This document shows, one piece after another, positions 26,958 through 35,865 of a DNA stretch of 64,000 bases (positions within the stretch are counted from its first letter, which is position 1; each line of letters begins with the position of its first letter). The position numbers and the translations under genes are program-made. The stretch is taken from NCBI RefSeq assembly GCF_003574295.1, contig NZ_BHGK01000001.1, forward strand, positions 2,852,001 through 2,916,000. The letters are read 5' to 3'. Source of the DNA: Mediterraneibacter butyricigenes. GTDB taxonomy: Bacteria; Bacillota; Clostridia; Lachnospirales; Lachnospiraceae. Under the pieces are notes generated by a model. It saw only the letters and a program-made list of their open reading frames with translations, was not told where the DNA came from and made no database searches.

Positions 26958-27086
26958 TCATGTTAGTGAGCTTTATTATACATCGTATTACAAGTTGTTG
27001 ACAAGTCTCGAATCTTGCGGACAACTTTTTGAAATAGAAGCTAAAGCGTGGAAAACAAGAGAAAACAAATGTGCAGGTGAACAGAT

Positions 27087-30000
27087 TTGAAAAATAAGAT
27101 TAAGCGACTGGCAAAAGGCGATTTTCATATTAAGCAGCCGGAAGTACAATTTCCGGAGACAAAGATACTGATGAGAGTCGGGGAAGGAGAAATCTATCAG
27201 GGAAGCTTTTCTTTCCAGAATCAGGGGGAAGAGACGATCCGGGGACTGGTTTATCCTTCTTCTTATCGTGTCCACTGTAATGAACAGGGATTTGATGGCA
27301 ATCCGGTCAATATTTATTTTACCTATGATGGAACAGGACTGGTTCCGGGACATGTGGAACATGGCAAATTTACAATCGTGTGCAATGGTGGAGAATACGA
27401 GATTGCATTTACCGCGATCATTGAGAAGCCGTTTGTGATGACGGCTCACGGAAAGGTTCAGAGTCTGGACGATTTTAAGAAGCTGGCGTTCAAAGATTTT
27501 GCAGAAGCGGAAAAGCTGTTCCGCTCCCGTGATTTTTATGAAATCCTGAAATACGAAGACAAACGGATTCGTGTACTTTATGATAATATGCGCAAGTGGG
27601 AACTGGATTCTCAGGCGTTGGAGGAATTCCTGGTAGGATGCAAACAGAAGGAAAAAATCTTTCTGATGCTGGAAGAGGAAAGCCGTGCGTTTATGTCTGT
27701 GGAAGAGACCAGAAAAGAGACGCTGACGATCACGAAGAATACCTGGGGCTATCAGTCTTTTGATGTGCGGACAGTAGGAGACTTCCTGGATGTAGAGCAT
27801 ACCCGGGTGACTACGGATGAATTTATCGGCAATTCCTATCGGCTGGAATATCTGATTGAGCCGTCGGCGCTGCATAAGGGCAGTAATTTTGGATTGATTG
27901 TGATGGAAAGTCCTTATGAGACACTGACTTATGAGGTTGTGGTAGAAAAAGATGTGGTCCGGGATGAAGATTACCGGATGACGGACCTGGAACTGGCGTC
28001 CATTACCAAAGAGTATCTGTCCTATGAAGCAGGTCTGGTGGATCTTCAGACCTGGGCGGATCATGCGGTGGCAAAATTAAAAATGCTCCGGGAGAAGGAT
28101 GAAGACAAGGAGATGTATCGTCTGTTGCAGGCGCATATCCTGATCCTTCAGGGAAAGAAAGAGGATGCCAGATGGATACTGGAGTCCTATAACTATAATC
28201 GGTTTGCGATCGGTAAGAATCTGGAACTGAGTTCCTATTATCTGTTTTTGACGACCCAGTTGTCCAACGACAGCGTGGGACAGAAAAAGGTGGCAGAAGA
28301 ACTGTCCAAGACCTACATGAAACATCCGGAAAGCTGGAAGGTTTTGTGTATGCTGGTGAATGTGGATCAGGAATACCGGATCTTAAGCGAGAGACTCCGG
28401 GTACTGGAGCAACAGTTTTACCGTGGTGCCCATAGCATTCTCTTCTATATGGAAGCGTTTAGGTGCTACCGTGAGAAGAGTTCAACGTTGAAACATCTGG
28501 GAAAATTTGAGATACAGGTTCTGTTGTTTGCAGCGAAGCATAAACTCCTGACGAAGGAACTTGCGCTGTATACGGCCAACCTTGCCAGTCAGACTAAACA
28601 GTTTAACAAGCATCTGTATCAGGTACTGGTATATGCCTATAAAATGTATGACGAGTCCATGATCCTGTCGGCGATCTGTACCCTTCTGATTAAAGGAAAC
28701 TGTGTACATTCCCGTTATTTCATGTGGTATGAAAAGGCGGTGGAATCAGAACTGAAGATCGCACAGCTTTATGAATATTATATGGAATCTGTGGAACCGG
28801 ATCATTTCCGGAAACCGTTGCCGAGATCTGTTTACCTGTATTTTATGCATGGAAATATGCTGGATTTCCAGAAAAAAGCGTTCTTATATTCCAATCTGAT
28901 TACTTACGAGGATGAGACATCGGAGATCTATTCCCATTACCGGGATGAAATGGAAGCATTTGCATGGAATCAGCTGGATCGCAGAAATGTGGATGACAGA
29001 CTCCGGATCATTTACAAGAGATTTGTAGTGGAAAGCTCGCTGAATACAGAACGGGTAAAAGCGTTGTATGATATCTGTCATGCGTACCTGATCACGACAA
29101 AGCTGAACAATATGAAGTATGTTCAGGTGATCGGAGAAAATGGTACGGTGACGCAGCGGATTCCTTATACGGAAAACGGAGCCCAGGTCTTCCTGTATGC
29201 GAAGACAGACCGGATCGTCTGGGAAGGAAAAGACGGACGGCACTATATGGATTCCATTCCTTATGACAGCAAGCGTCTGTTCTATGAATTACAGTATATG
29301 GATATTTGCCGGAAACATTTGAGCAGTATGTTCGAATCTGCAAGAGTGGAAGAGGAACGGGAGCTGGATCTGGATTATGTAAGAGAGACAGGTGTGGAGA
29401 AGTTCCGCTCAGAGGAGCTGTTTGCCCTGTGCAGCAAGACCATCCGGGAAAATAATTATGCAGGAGATGATTTCCTGACCTATCTTTGTTATGAACTGTT
29501 CCGGGACGGGGAATATGACAAGGTTCTGCTGACCTATCTGGCAAAATATTACTGTGGTGCGACTCTGGATATGAAGAAACTCTGGAGTGTGGCGAAAGAA
29601 TATGAGGTTCATACCCATGAGCTGTCGGAGCGGATTCTGACGCAGATGCTGTACTCAGAAGATTTGTTCGGGGAAGTTGCGATTTTTGAAGATTATTATG
29701 CGGAAGGCGCATATTTCAGACTGCAGCAGGCTTATCTGGTATATGTGTCCAGAGAATACGTGGTAGAAGAGCGGAAGATCCAGAAGAGTATCATTGATGT
29801 GATCTGTCGGGAATACGACAAAGGAGAAGATATGGCGGATATCTGTAAGATTGCAGTGCTGAAATATTACGCAACCAGATCTTATGATGAGATGGTGCGG
29901 AAGATTTTGAAAAGCTTTCTCCAGCAGTTATGCGGACGGCAGATTTATTTCCCCTTTTTCCTGAATTACGAGGAAGACTGGCTGAAAGAACTTCAGCTCT

Positions 30001-30374
30001 GGGATAAGACCATGATCGAGTACCATGGACAGCCGGGCAGCCGCGTGATTCTGTATTATCAGCTTCAGACGGGAACCGGGGGAGAGATGGAATATTCTAC
30101 CGAAGTGGTAATGCCGATGTATGACAATATCTACGTGAAGAAGTTTGTACTCTACGCAAATGAGACTTTGAAATATTATTTCAAGGAAACCATCGATGGA
30201 AATACATATCGCAGCGAGAAAGAAACCTGCAGTAAGATGACGGAGTCCGGAATGTCCGGAAGATATGGCCGTCTGAATGATATTATGGAGTGCCCGGAAG
30301 AAAAACGTCTCCGCAGTATGCAGAATTATGCGGCGGAAGATAAGATGGCACAGGAATTTTTTGTACAGTATTAA
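27087..30374 (+). CDS. Large helical-repeat protein (DUF5717-like), first gene of the Hsp70-like operon
   Basis: 1095 residues, no signal peptide or membrane helix, so cytoplasmic. Visible layout: a beta-sandwich-like domain (about 15-120, with GSFSFQNQGEETIRGLVYPS), a helical linker, a second beta-rich domain (about 205-290), then about 650 residues of helical repeats of TPR character (for example LLQAHILILQGKKEDARWIL), and a beta-rich C-terminus. The start is TTG 27087 with AGGTGA in front. I recall the label DUF5717 for such proteins in Lachnospiraceae; no function is known to me. Eighteen nucleotides separate it from the next gene. Confidence 0.75.
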   Translation: MKNKIKRLAKGDFHIKQPEVQFPETKILMRVGEGEIYQGSFSFQNQGEETIRGLVYPSSYRVHCNEQGFDGNPVNIYFTYDGTGLVPGHVEHGKFTIVCNGGEYEIAFTAIIEKPFVMTAHGKVQSLDDFKKLAFKDFAEAEKLFRSRDFYEILKYEDKRIRVLYDNMRKWELDSQALEEFLVGCKQKEKIFLMLEEESRAFMSVEETRKETLTITKNTWGYQSFDVRTVGDFLDVEHTRVTTDEFIGNSYRLEYLIEPSALHKGSNFGLIVMESPYETLTYEVVVEKDVVRDEDYRMTDLELASITKEYLSYEAGLVDLQTWADHAVAKLKMLREKDEDKEMYRLLQAHILILQGKKEDARWILESYNYNRFAIGKNLELSSYYLFLTTQLSNDSVGQKKVAEELSKTYMKHPESWKVLCMLVNVDQEYRILSERLRVLEQQFYRGAHSILFYMEAFRCYREKSSTLKHLGKFEIQVLLFAAKHKLLTKELALYTANLASQTKQFNKHLYQVLVYAYKMYDESMILSAICTLLIKGNCVHSRYFMWYEKAVESELKIAQLYEYYMESVEPDHFRKPLPRSVYLYFMHGNMLDFQKKAFLYSNLITYEDETSEIYSHYRDEMEAFAWNQLDRRNVDDRLRIIYKRFVVESSLNTERVKALYDICHAYLITTKLNNMKYVQVIGENGTVTQRIPYTENGAQVFLYAKTDRIVWEGKDGRHYMDSIPYDSKRLFYELQYMDICRKHLSSMFESARVEEERELDLDYVRETGVEKFRSEELFALCSKTIRENNYAGDDFLTYLCYELFRDGEYDKVLLTYLAKYYCGATLDMKKLWSVAKEYEVHTHELSERILTQMLYSEDLFGEVAIFEDYYAEGAYFRLQQAYLVYVSREYVVEERKIQKSIIDVICREYDKGEDMADICKIAVLKYYATRSYDEMVRKILKSFLQQLCGRQIYFPFFLNYEEDWLKELQLWDKTMIEYHGQPGSRVILYYQLQTGTGGEMEYSTEVVMPMYDNIYVKKFVLYANETLKYYFKETIDGNTYRSEKETCSKMTESGMSGRYGRLNDIMECPEEKRLRSMQNYAAEDKMAQEFFVQY

Positions 30375-30391
30375 GTGAGGAGAGTTCATCT

Positions 30392-31678
30392 ATGACACAA
30401 GGGAATATCATAGGATATGATATCAATGAGAAAACCTGTCAGATCAGTTATTATAACGAACAGCAACTGGAGCCGGAGACGCTGGAAGCGGATACGGAGA
30501 ATTACCAGATTCCTCTCCTGATCGGAAAACTCAGGGACACCTGGGCATATGGAAAAGAGGCAAAACGTCTGGTTTCTGTAAAGGATGGATTCGCGGTTGG
30601 AAGACTCCTGAGCAGGAGTCTGGCGGGGGAGAAGATCCAGTTCGGTGAGGAGAGCTATGATGCAGTCTGGCTTCTGGCAAAATATATCCAGATGTCACTG
30701 CAGTCTTTTGGCCAGATTGACGGGATTGTGTTCAGTGTTCCAAAACTGACCGAAGAAATCGCACAGTTGCTTCGGGGAATCGCGGTTCGCATGAATATCA
30801 ACAAGAATCAGATTTTTGTGCAGGATTATAAAGAAAGCTTCTGTAATTATCTGTTTTATCAGCCGAAAGAACTGTGGCAGTATGATGCGGCATTATTTAA
30901 TTGCAGCCGGAATGAGGTTCATGCCTATATGCTGCGGCGTTTAAAACCCAATCTTCCGATGAGCCAGATGACGTTTGTCACGGTGGATGAAGTGGCGAAC
31001 GCCCATATGAAAGAGCTGGCGGCGGTTTATCCGGTGCTGAATGAGGATAAGGCGAAAGAAGCAGATGAACGGTTCTGTAAATTCGTCCAGAGTGTTTTTG
31101 AAAAACGGAAAGTCTCTTCGGTATTTCTGACCGGGGAAGGGTTTGAGAATAACTGGTATCCCAATTCTCTGCGGGTACTCTGCAACGGGCGAAGAGCTTT
31201 TATCGGAAACAACCTTTACAGTAAGGGAGCCTGCTATACGGCTTACCGGAAGAAATATACCCACATCGAGAATCCGGTGTATCTGGACGAGAGCAAGCTG
31301 ACAGACCGGGTTACACTGAATATGCGGGTAAACGGTCAGGAAGAATGGTATCCGGTGGTGTCCTGGGGCAATCACTGGTATGAAGCAAATAACCAGTGGG
31401 AAGTCCTGACAAATGAGGTGGACGAGCTGGAGTTCCATGTGGAATCGCTGGTGCAGGGAAATCTGCGAAGTGAGATTATTTCGCTGGAAGGAATGCCGAA
31501 ACGACCGGAATATTCTACCAGACTTCAGATTGAAACTCTGTTTCTGGATGAACGAACCTGCAGGATCACAGTGAAGGACGTGGGATTCGGTGAATTTTTC
31601 CCGGCAACAGATTTCCAGGTTGAAAAGGTGATACATTTAGGAGGCAATGATGGGAAGTTTAATTCTATGTCATCGTAA
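30392..31678 (+). CDS. Degenerate Hsp70-like protein (DUF5716-like)
   Basis: 428 residues. The order of motifs follows the Hsp70/actin ATPase fold: GYDINEKTCQISYY (8-21) at the phosphate-1 position, GIVFSVPKLT (111-120) where Hsp70 has its VPA strand, then IFVQDYKES in place of the EPTAA region, AALFNCSRNEVHAYM (166-180) at phosphate-2, FLTGEGF (245-251) at the adenosine loop, and NNLYSKGACYTAY (273-285) where Hsp70 has its GAA helix. The glycines and Asp of phosphate-2 are lost, so ATP hydrolysis is doubtful. The C-terminal 130 residues look beta-rich. GAGGAGA precedes the ATG. It is flanked by two helical-repeat proteins. Confidence 0.68.
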   Translation: MTQGNIIGYDINEKTCQISYYNEQQLEPETLEADTENYQIPLLIGKLRDTWAYGKEAKRLVSVKDGFAVGRLLSRSLAGEKIQFGEESYDAVWLLAKYIQMSLQSFGQIDGIVFSVPKLTEEIAQLLRGIAVRMNINKNQIFVQDYKESFCNYLFYQPKELWQYDAALFNCSRNEVHAYMLRRLKPNLPMSQMTFVTVDEVANAHMKELAAVYPVLNEDKAKEADERFCKFVQSVFEKRKVSSVFLTGEGFENNWYPNSLRVLCNGRRAFIGNNLYSKGACYTAYRKKYTHIENPVYLDESKLTDRVTLNMRVNGQEEWYPVVSWGNHWYEANNQWEVLTNEVDELEFHVESLVQGNLRSEIISLEGMPKRPEYSTRLQIETLFLDERTCRITVKDVGFGEFFPATDFQVEKVIHLGGNDGKFNSMSS

Positions 31679-32417
31679 ACATGCGGTCAGACCTTATGAC
31701 ATTACGAGGATCCATCGAAAAATATATACGATAGAAGAGTTGTGTTATTATCTGTGCAACAACCTCTATCTGATCGATTATACGATCATGAATGAGCAGC
31801 TTTGTCTGTGGCTGGAAGAAGAACTGGAATTACAGCATCTGGCAGAGATGCTTCGGGATATTTTACGGACAAAGGGATCCATCGAGAAATTTGTGCTGAC
31901 CATTCTGTCGGATTCCAATATTTACAGTGAGACGGAGATGATCCGGATCCAGAATGTACTGGAACGACTGAAGAATCAAAAGGATATCGAACGGCAAAAA
32001 TATAAAGGAGACAATCTGCTGGAAAGCGGAGAGCTGGAAGAGGCAATCCTGGTTTATCAGTCCATTTTAAATCAGGAGAAAGATGAGAGTGTGGACGATA
32101 AATTTTACGGACACATTTATGCGAACATGGGAGCTGCTTACGGAAAGTTGTTCCTCTATCAGGAATCTGCAAGAATGTATGACCGGGCATTTCTGATCTG
32201 CGGGGATGTTTCCATGCTGGAGCCTTATTTATATGCATCTTATCGCTATATGTCCATGGAAGAATACCACATTCTTCTGACGAAAAATGAGACCTACATG
32301 GAAGTGAATGAAAAAATGCGTCAGCGATGCGACGAGATCCGAAAAGAAACCGAAAAACCTTATACCTTCCAGGATCTGGAAGACTGGAAGTATCAGTATC
32401 GCAGAAGCCATATCTAA
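31650..32417 (+). CDS. TPR-containing protein, third gene of the Hsp70-like operon
   Basis: 255 residues, soluble. The N-terminal part (about 1-110) is helical and unrecognised. Residues about 115-195 hold TPR-type helix pairs (GDNLLESGELEEAILVYQSI and ANMGAAYGKLFLYQESARMY). Two ATGs are adjacent; the second (31650) has AGGAGG at the better distance. It overlaps the end of the Hsp70-like gene by 29 nt in another frame, so translation is coupled. TPR proteins commonly bind chaperones, which fits the context but is not proof. Confidence 0.72.
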   Translation: MGSLILCHRKHAVRPYDITRIHRKIYTIEELCYYLCNNLYLIDYTIMNEQLCLWLEEELELQHLAEMLRDILRTKGSIEKFVLTILSDSNIYSETEMIRIQNVLERLKNQKDIERQKYKGDNLLESGELEEAILVYQSILNQEKDESVDDKFYGHIYANMGAAYGKLFLYQESARMYDRAFLICGDVSMLEPYLYASYRYMSMEEYHILLTKNETYMEVNEKMRQRCDEIRKETEKPYTFQDLEDWKYQYRRSHI

Positions 32418-32446
32418 AGCTGCTGAATTGAAGTTTGTTCAGAAGA

Positions 32447-32475
32447 TTGACAGAACTCCAATTATATGATACTAT
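32447..32475 (+). promoter_or_regulatory. Sigma-A promoter of the amino-acid ABC transporter
   Basis: Perfect TTGACA, 17-nt spacer, TACTAT, 78 nt before the binding-protein start. Confidence 0.78.
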
Positions 32476-32552
32476 GTCACGGTAGTTTAGCGTAGTAGAG
32501 TAATCAATTGCTAAAACATGAAAGTGACCACAGGGCAGGGAGGAAAAGAGTT

Positions 32553-33404
32553 ATGAAAAAGAAACTTGCACTTTTGCTGGCAGCAACGATGGTTGTGACG
32601 ATGGTTACCGCAGGATGCGGCAGCAAATCGGATGATCAGAAGACAGCAAAAAAAACAGAAACAACAGAAGACACTTCTGCAAAGAGCGAGGGGGATACAT
32701 TTACCGTTGGATTTGATGCCAATTTCCCTCCGTATGGATACAAAGCAGATGATGGTTCTTATGTAGGATTTGACCTGGATCTGGCACAGGAAGTCTGTGA
32801 CAGAAACGGATGGACACTGGAAAAACAACCGATAGACTGGGATTCCAAAGATATGGAACTGGATTCCGGAACGATTGACTGTATTTGGAACGGATTTACC
32901 ATGAACGGAAGAGAAGATGCTTACACATGGACAGAGCCGTATGTAGACAACAGCCAGGTTGTTGTAGTAAAAGAAGATTCTGATATTAAGAGCCTGGAAG
33001 ATCTGGCAGGAAAGGTTGTAGATGTTCAGGCTGATTCTTCCGCACTTGCAACTCTTCAGGATGAAGAAGGACAGGCAGATCTGGCAGCAACCTTCGGTTC
33101 TCTCGATCAGGTGGCAGAATACAACACCGCATTTATGAATCTGGAAGCCGGAGCAGCAGATGCGGTTGCAATGGACATTGGTGTTGCAAATTATCAGATT
33201 GAATCAAGAGGCGGCGGATTCCGTATCTTAGATGATCAACTTTCAACAGAGCAGTATGCAGTAGGATTTAAGCTTGGAAATGAAGCACTTCGTGATCAGG
33301 TTCAGAAGACATTAGACGAGATGGTAGAAGACGGAACTCTTCAGAAGATCGCTGAGAAATATTCAGATTACGGTGTGCCGGATGCTCTTTGTCTTGGAAA
33401 ATAA
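32553..33404 (+). CDS. Polar amino-acid ABC transporter substrate-binding lipoprotein
   Basis: 283 residues with a lipoprotein signal peptide (KKKLALLLAATMVVTMVTAG, then the lipid-bearing Cys). The mature SBP_bac_3 domain has GFDANFPPYGYKADDGSYVG, FDLDLAQEV and WNGFTMNGRED. This family binds polar amino acids such as glutamine, cystine or histidine; the exact ligand cannot be read. ATG 32553 has GGAGG upstream. It is separated from the permease gene by 224 nt that hold two terminators. Confidence 0.92.
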   Translation: MKKKLALLLAATMVVTMVTAGCGSKSDDQKTAKKTETTEDTSAKSEGDTFTVGFDANFPPYGYKADDGSYVGFDLDLAQEVCDRNGWTLEKQPIDWDSKDMELDSGTIDCIWNGFTMNGREDAYTWTEPYVDNSQVVVVKEDSDIKSLEDLAGKVVDVQADSSALATLQDEEGQADLAATFGSLDQVAEYNTAFMNLEAGAADAVAMDIGVANYQIESRGGGFRILDDQLSTEQYAVGFKLGNEALRDQVQKTLDEMVEDGTLQKIAEKYSDYGVPDALCLGK

Positions 33405-33415
33405 TGCATTTAAGA

Positions 33416-33449
33416 GAGGATGTTTTGGATGCAAAGCATCCTCCTTTTG
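33416..33449 (+). terminator. Terminator after the binding-protein gene
   Basis: GAGGATG (33416-33422) pairs with CATCCTC (33437-33443), followed by CTTTTGT. It lies 12 nt after the stop. Confidence 0.65.
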
Positions 33450-33509
33450 TCTGGTTGCGGGAAATTCGATTTGCATTCGATTTGCCGACCGGACAGCGAC
33501 GAAACGTTT

Positions 33510-33550
33510 ACAATCTTGGAATGTGCCGTGCAGATACATTCCAGGATTGT
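33510..33550 (+). other. Long hairpin in the transporter operon
   Basis: ACAATCTTGGAATGT (33510-33524) and ACATTCCAGGATTGT (33536-33550) are complementary at 14 of 15 positions, around an 11-nt loop. No T-run follows. It lies upstream of the strong terminator at 33573. Just before it is a tandem 11-bp repeat ATTCGATTTGC (33464-33485). Confidence 0.5.
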
Positions 33551-33572
33551 GTGCGCTTGTCAAGCATACGAC

Positions 33573-33597
33573 AAAAAAGATCCGGTGGATCTTTTTT
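33573..33597 (+). terminator. Strong terminator just before the permease gene
   Basis: AAAAAAGATCC-GGT-GGATCTTTTTT is a perfect 11-bp stem with a 3-nt loop and a T-run. It ends 31 nt before the permease ATG, so the permease and ATPase depend on read-through, on regulated antitermination, or on an unseen promoter. Confidence 0.85.
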
Positions 33598-33628
33598 AGT
33601 CTGGCGAAAAAAATTCGGAGGAATGAAA

Positions 33629-34279
33629 ATGGATATTATGGCACTTGTTTCACAACTGGCCGGCGGTATGCTGGTTTCAGTCGAGATCTTTTTCTGTACG
33701 CTGCTTTTCTCTCTGCCCCTGGGATTATTGATAGCGTTTGGAAGAATGTCAAAATTTAAGCCCTTAAGTCTTTTGACGAAGGTGTATATTTCGGTGATGA
33801 GAGGTACGCCTCTTATGCTTCAGTTGATGGTGGTGTATTTCGGCCCTTATTATATTTTCGGGATCACGATTTCCCCGACCTATCGTCTGACAGCGGTTCT
33901 GATCGGATTTGCGATCAACTATGCGGCGTATTTTGCAGAGATCTATCGTGGAGGAATTGAATCCATTCCGAAGGGACAGTATGAGGCTGCAAAGATTCTG
34001 GGGTATAATAAAGTACAGACTTTTTTCAGAATCATTTTCCCGCAGGTGGTAAAGATCATCCTGCCATCTGTCACCAATGAGGTCATCACGTTGGTAAAAG
34101 ATACGTCTCTGGCATTTGTACTGGCAGTTGCGGAAATGTTTACCCTGGCAAAACAGATTGCGGCAGCTCAGACTTCTATGGTGCCTTTTATTGCGGCAGC
34201 TATTTTCTATTATGTATTCAATCTGATCGTGGCAGTTGCAATGGAAATGCTTGAGAAGAAACTGGATTATTATAAGTAG
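33629..34279 (+). CDS. Amino-acid ABC transporter permease
   Basis: 216-residue inner-membrane permease of the HisM/GlnP type with about five helices. The EAA-type loop is in FAEIYRGGIESIPKGQYEAA followed by KILGYNKVQTF, and VMRGTPLMLQLMVVYF is the conserved segment after helix 2. ATG 33629 is chosen with GGAGG 7 nt upstream; an ATG at 33623 is too close. It lies 12 nt before the ATPase gene. Confidence 0.93.
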   Translation: MDIMALVSQLAGGMLVSVEIFFCTLLFSLPLGLLIAFGRMSKFKPLSLLTKVYISVMRGTPLMLQLMVVYFGPYYIFGITISPTYRLTAVLIGFAINYAAYFAEIYRGGIESIPKGQYEAAKILGYNKVQTFFRIIFPQVVKIILPSVTNEVITLVKDTSLAFVLAVAEMFTLAKQIAAAQTSMVPFIAAAIFYYVFNLIVAVAMEMLEKKLDYYK

Positions 34280-34291
34280 GAGGATACCTGG

Positions 34292-34974
34292 ATGAGTTTG
34301 CTTGAAATCAAAAATTTAAAAAAGGATTTGATGGTCTTGAAGTCCTGAAAGATATTTCTCTTACGGTAGAGAAGGGAGAAGTTCTTTCCATCATCGGCCC
34401 GTCCGGTTCCGGAAAATCCACGTTGCTTCGGTGTGCGACCGGTCTGGAAACACCGGATTCCGGAGAGATTCATTATGAGGGAGAGTTCGGACTGGTATTT
34501 CAGAATTTTAATCTGTTTCCGCATTTTTCCGTGCTTCGTAATATTATCGATGCTCCGGTAAAAGTGCAGAAACGGGATAAAAAAGAAGCAATTGAGACGG
34601 CAAGAGCTCTTTTGAAGAAAATGGGACTGGCAGATAAGGAAAATGCCTATCCCTACCAGTTGTCCGGTGGTCAGCAACAGAGAGTATCCATTGCCAGAGC
34701 CCTGGCAATGAACCCGAAGATACTGTTTTTTGATGAGCCTACCTCGGCACTGGATCCGGAACTGACGGGAGAAATCCTGAAAGTTATCAAGGATCTTGCG
34801 GCAGAACATATGACGATGGTGATCGTAACCCATGAAATGAATTTTGCAAAAAACGTATCGGATCAGGTGATTTTTATGGATAAGGGTCTGATCGCGGAGC
34901 AGGGATCTCCGGAAGAGGTATTTTCCTCTCAAAACGTGAGAATGCAGGAATTTCTCGGGAAATTATCAGTATAA
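34292..34974 (+). pseudogene. Amino-acid ABC transporter ATPase, interrupted by a -1 frameshift near codon 11
   Basis: The frame from ATG 34292 (GGAGG upstream) reads [18 protein letters not shown] and stops. Shifting by one base after the A-run at about 34319-34324 restores [18 protein letters not shown] and the complete ATPase: GPSGSGKST (Walker A), [15 protein letters not shown] (signature), [13 protein letters not shown] (Walker B). Total length is 683 nt, one short of a multiple of three. The shift point is exactly A AAA AAG in the zero frame, a classic slippery heptamer. So it may be a sequencing or assembly deletion, a real mutation, or frameshifting. An internal ATG at 34423 would give only a Walker-A-less protein. 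With the binding protein and permease it would form a polar amino-acid importer. Confidence 0.85.
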
Positions 34975-35063
34975 TTATTAATAGTGCACAAAGTATAAGA
35001 ATTACTTATAAAAAAGCGCGCAAATAATTAATGACCGATCCACCTGTTTTGGTCCGGGGTTTA

Positions 35064-35092
35064 TTGATTTTAAAAATATGCTGTATTATACT
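35064..35092 (+). promoter_or_regulatory. Sigma-A promoter of purC-purF-purB
   Basis: TTGATT, 17-nt spacer, TATACT, 48 nt before purC. The 165-nt gap before purC shows no purine riboswitch. Confidence 0.75.
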
Positions 35093-35139
35093 TTACTCGT
35101 AAACCTCAAAAATACGATTGAAAAGGACAGGTGGATATA

Positions 35140-35847
35140 ATGGAAAAGTTAGAGCAGCTTTATGAAGGAAAAGCAAAAAAGGTATTTGCAACAGAGGATC
35201 CTGATATTGTAATCGTAGATTATAAAGATGATGCAACCGCTTTCAACGGAGAGAAAAAAGGAACGATTGTGGGCAAAGGTGTGATCAATAACCGTATGAC
35301 CAATTTTCTGTTCCAGATTCTGGAAAAGGAAGGCGTTCCGACTCATTTTGTAGAAGAATTAAGCGACCGTGAGACCGCAGTAAAGAAAGTAGAGATTGTT
35401 CCGCTGGAAGTAATCGTGAGAAATGTGGTTGCAGGAAGCTTTGCGGCACGTATGGGTCTGGAAGAGGGAACCAAGTTAGTTGCTCCGACTTTGGAATTCA
35501 GCTATAAAGATGATGCATTGGGCGATCCGCTGATCAACTCTTATCATGCGATCGGAATCGGTGCATCCACAAGAGAAGAAATCGATAAGATCACAGAATA
35601 TACCTTTAAGATCAATGAAGTGTTAAAGAAATTCTTTGCGGAAGCAGGAATTGAACTGATCGATTTTAAGATTGAATTCGGAAGATATCATGGGGAAGTA
35701 ATCCTGGCAGATGAGATCTCACCGGATACCTGCCGTCTGTGGGATATCAACACCCATGAAAAACTGGATAAAGACCGGTTCCGTCGTGATCTTGGAAATG
35801 TAGAAGATGCATACCAGGAGGTATTTCGCAGAATCGGAATCAAATAA
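35140..35847 (+). CDS. purC: SAICAR synthase
   Basis: Joins aspartate to CAIR in purine synthesis. 235 residues. YEGKAKKVF near the start, [15 protein letters not shown], and [14 protein letters not shown] are family motifs. ATG 35140 is chosen with AGGTGG 5 nt in front. First gene of purC-purF-purB; 18 nt before purF. Confidence 0.97.
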   Translation: MEKLEQLYEGKAKKVFATEDPDIVIVDYKDDATAFNGEKKGTIVGKGVINNRMTNFLFQILEKEGVPTHFVEELSDRETAVKKVEIVPLEVIVRNVVAGSFAARMGLEEGTKLVAPTLEFSYKDDALGDPLINSYHAIGIGASTREEIDKITEYTFKINEVLKKFFAEAGIELIDFKIEFGRYHGEVILADEISPDTCRLWDINTHEKLDKDRFRRDLGNVEDAYQEVFRRIGIK

Positions 35848-35865
35848 GAACAGGAGATTCAGTCT

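Noticed and set aside
33373-33759. Frame covering the gap between binding protein and permease
   Set aside because: It crosses two terminators and a long hairpin and overlaps both real genes in another frame.
34423-34974. A short ABC ATPase starting at 34423
   Set aside because: It would lack the Walker A motif, which is present just upstream in the same frame; the gene is a frameshifted full-length ATPase.
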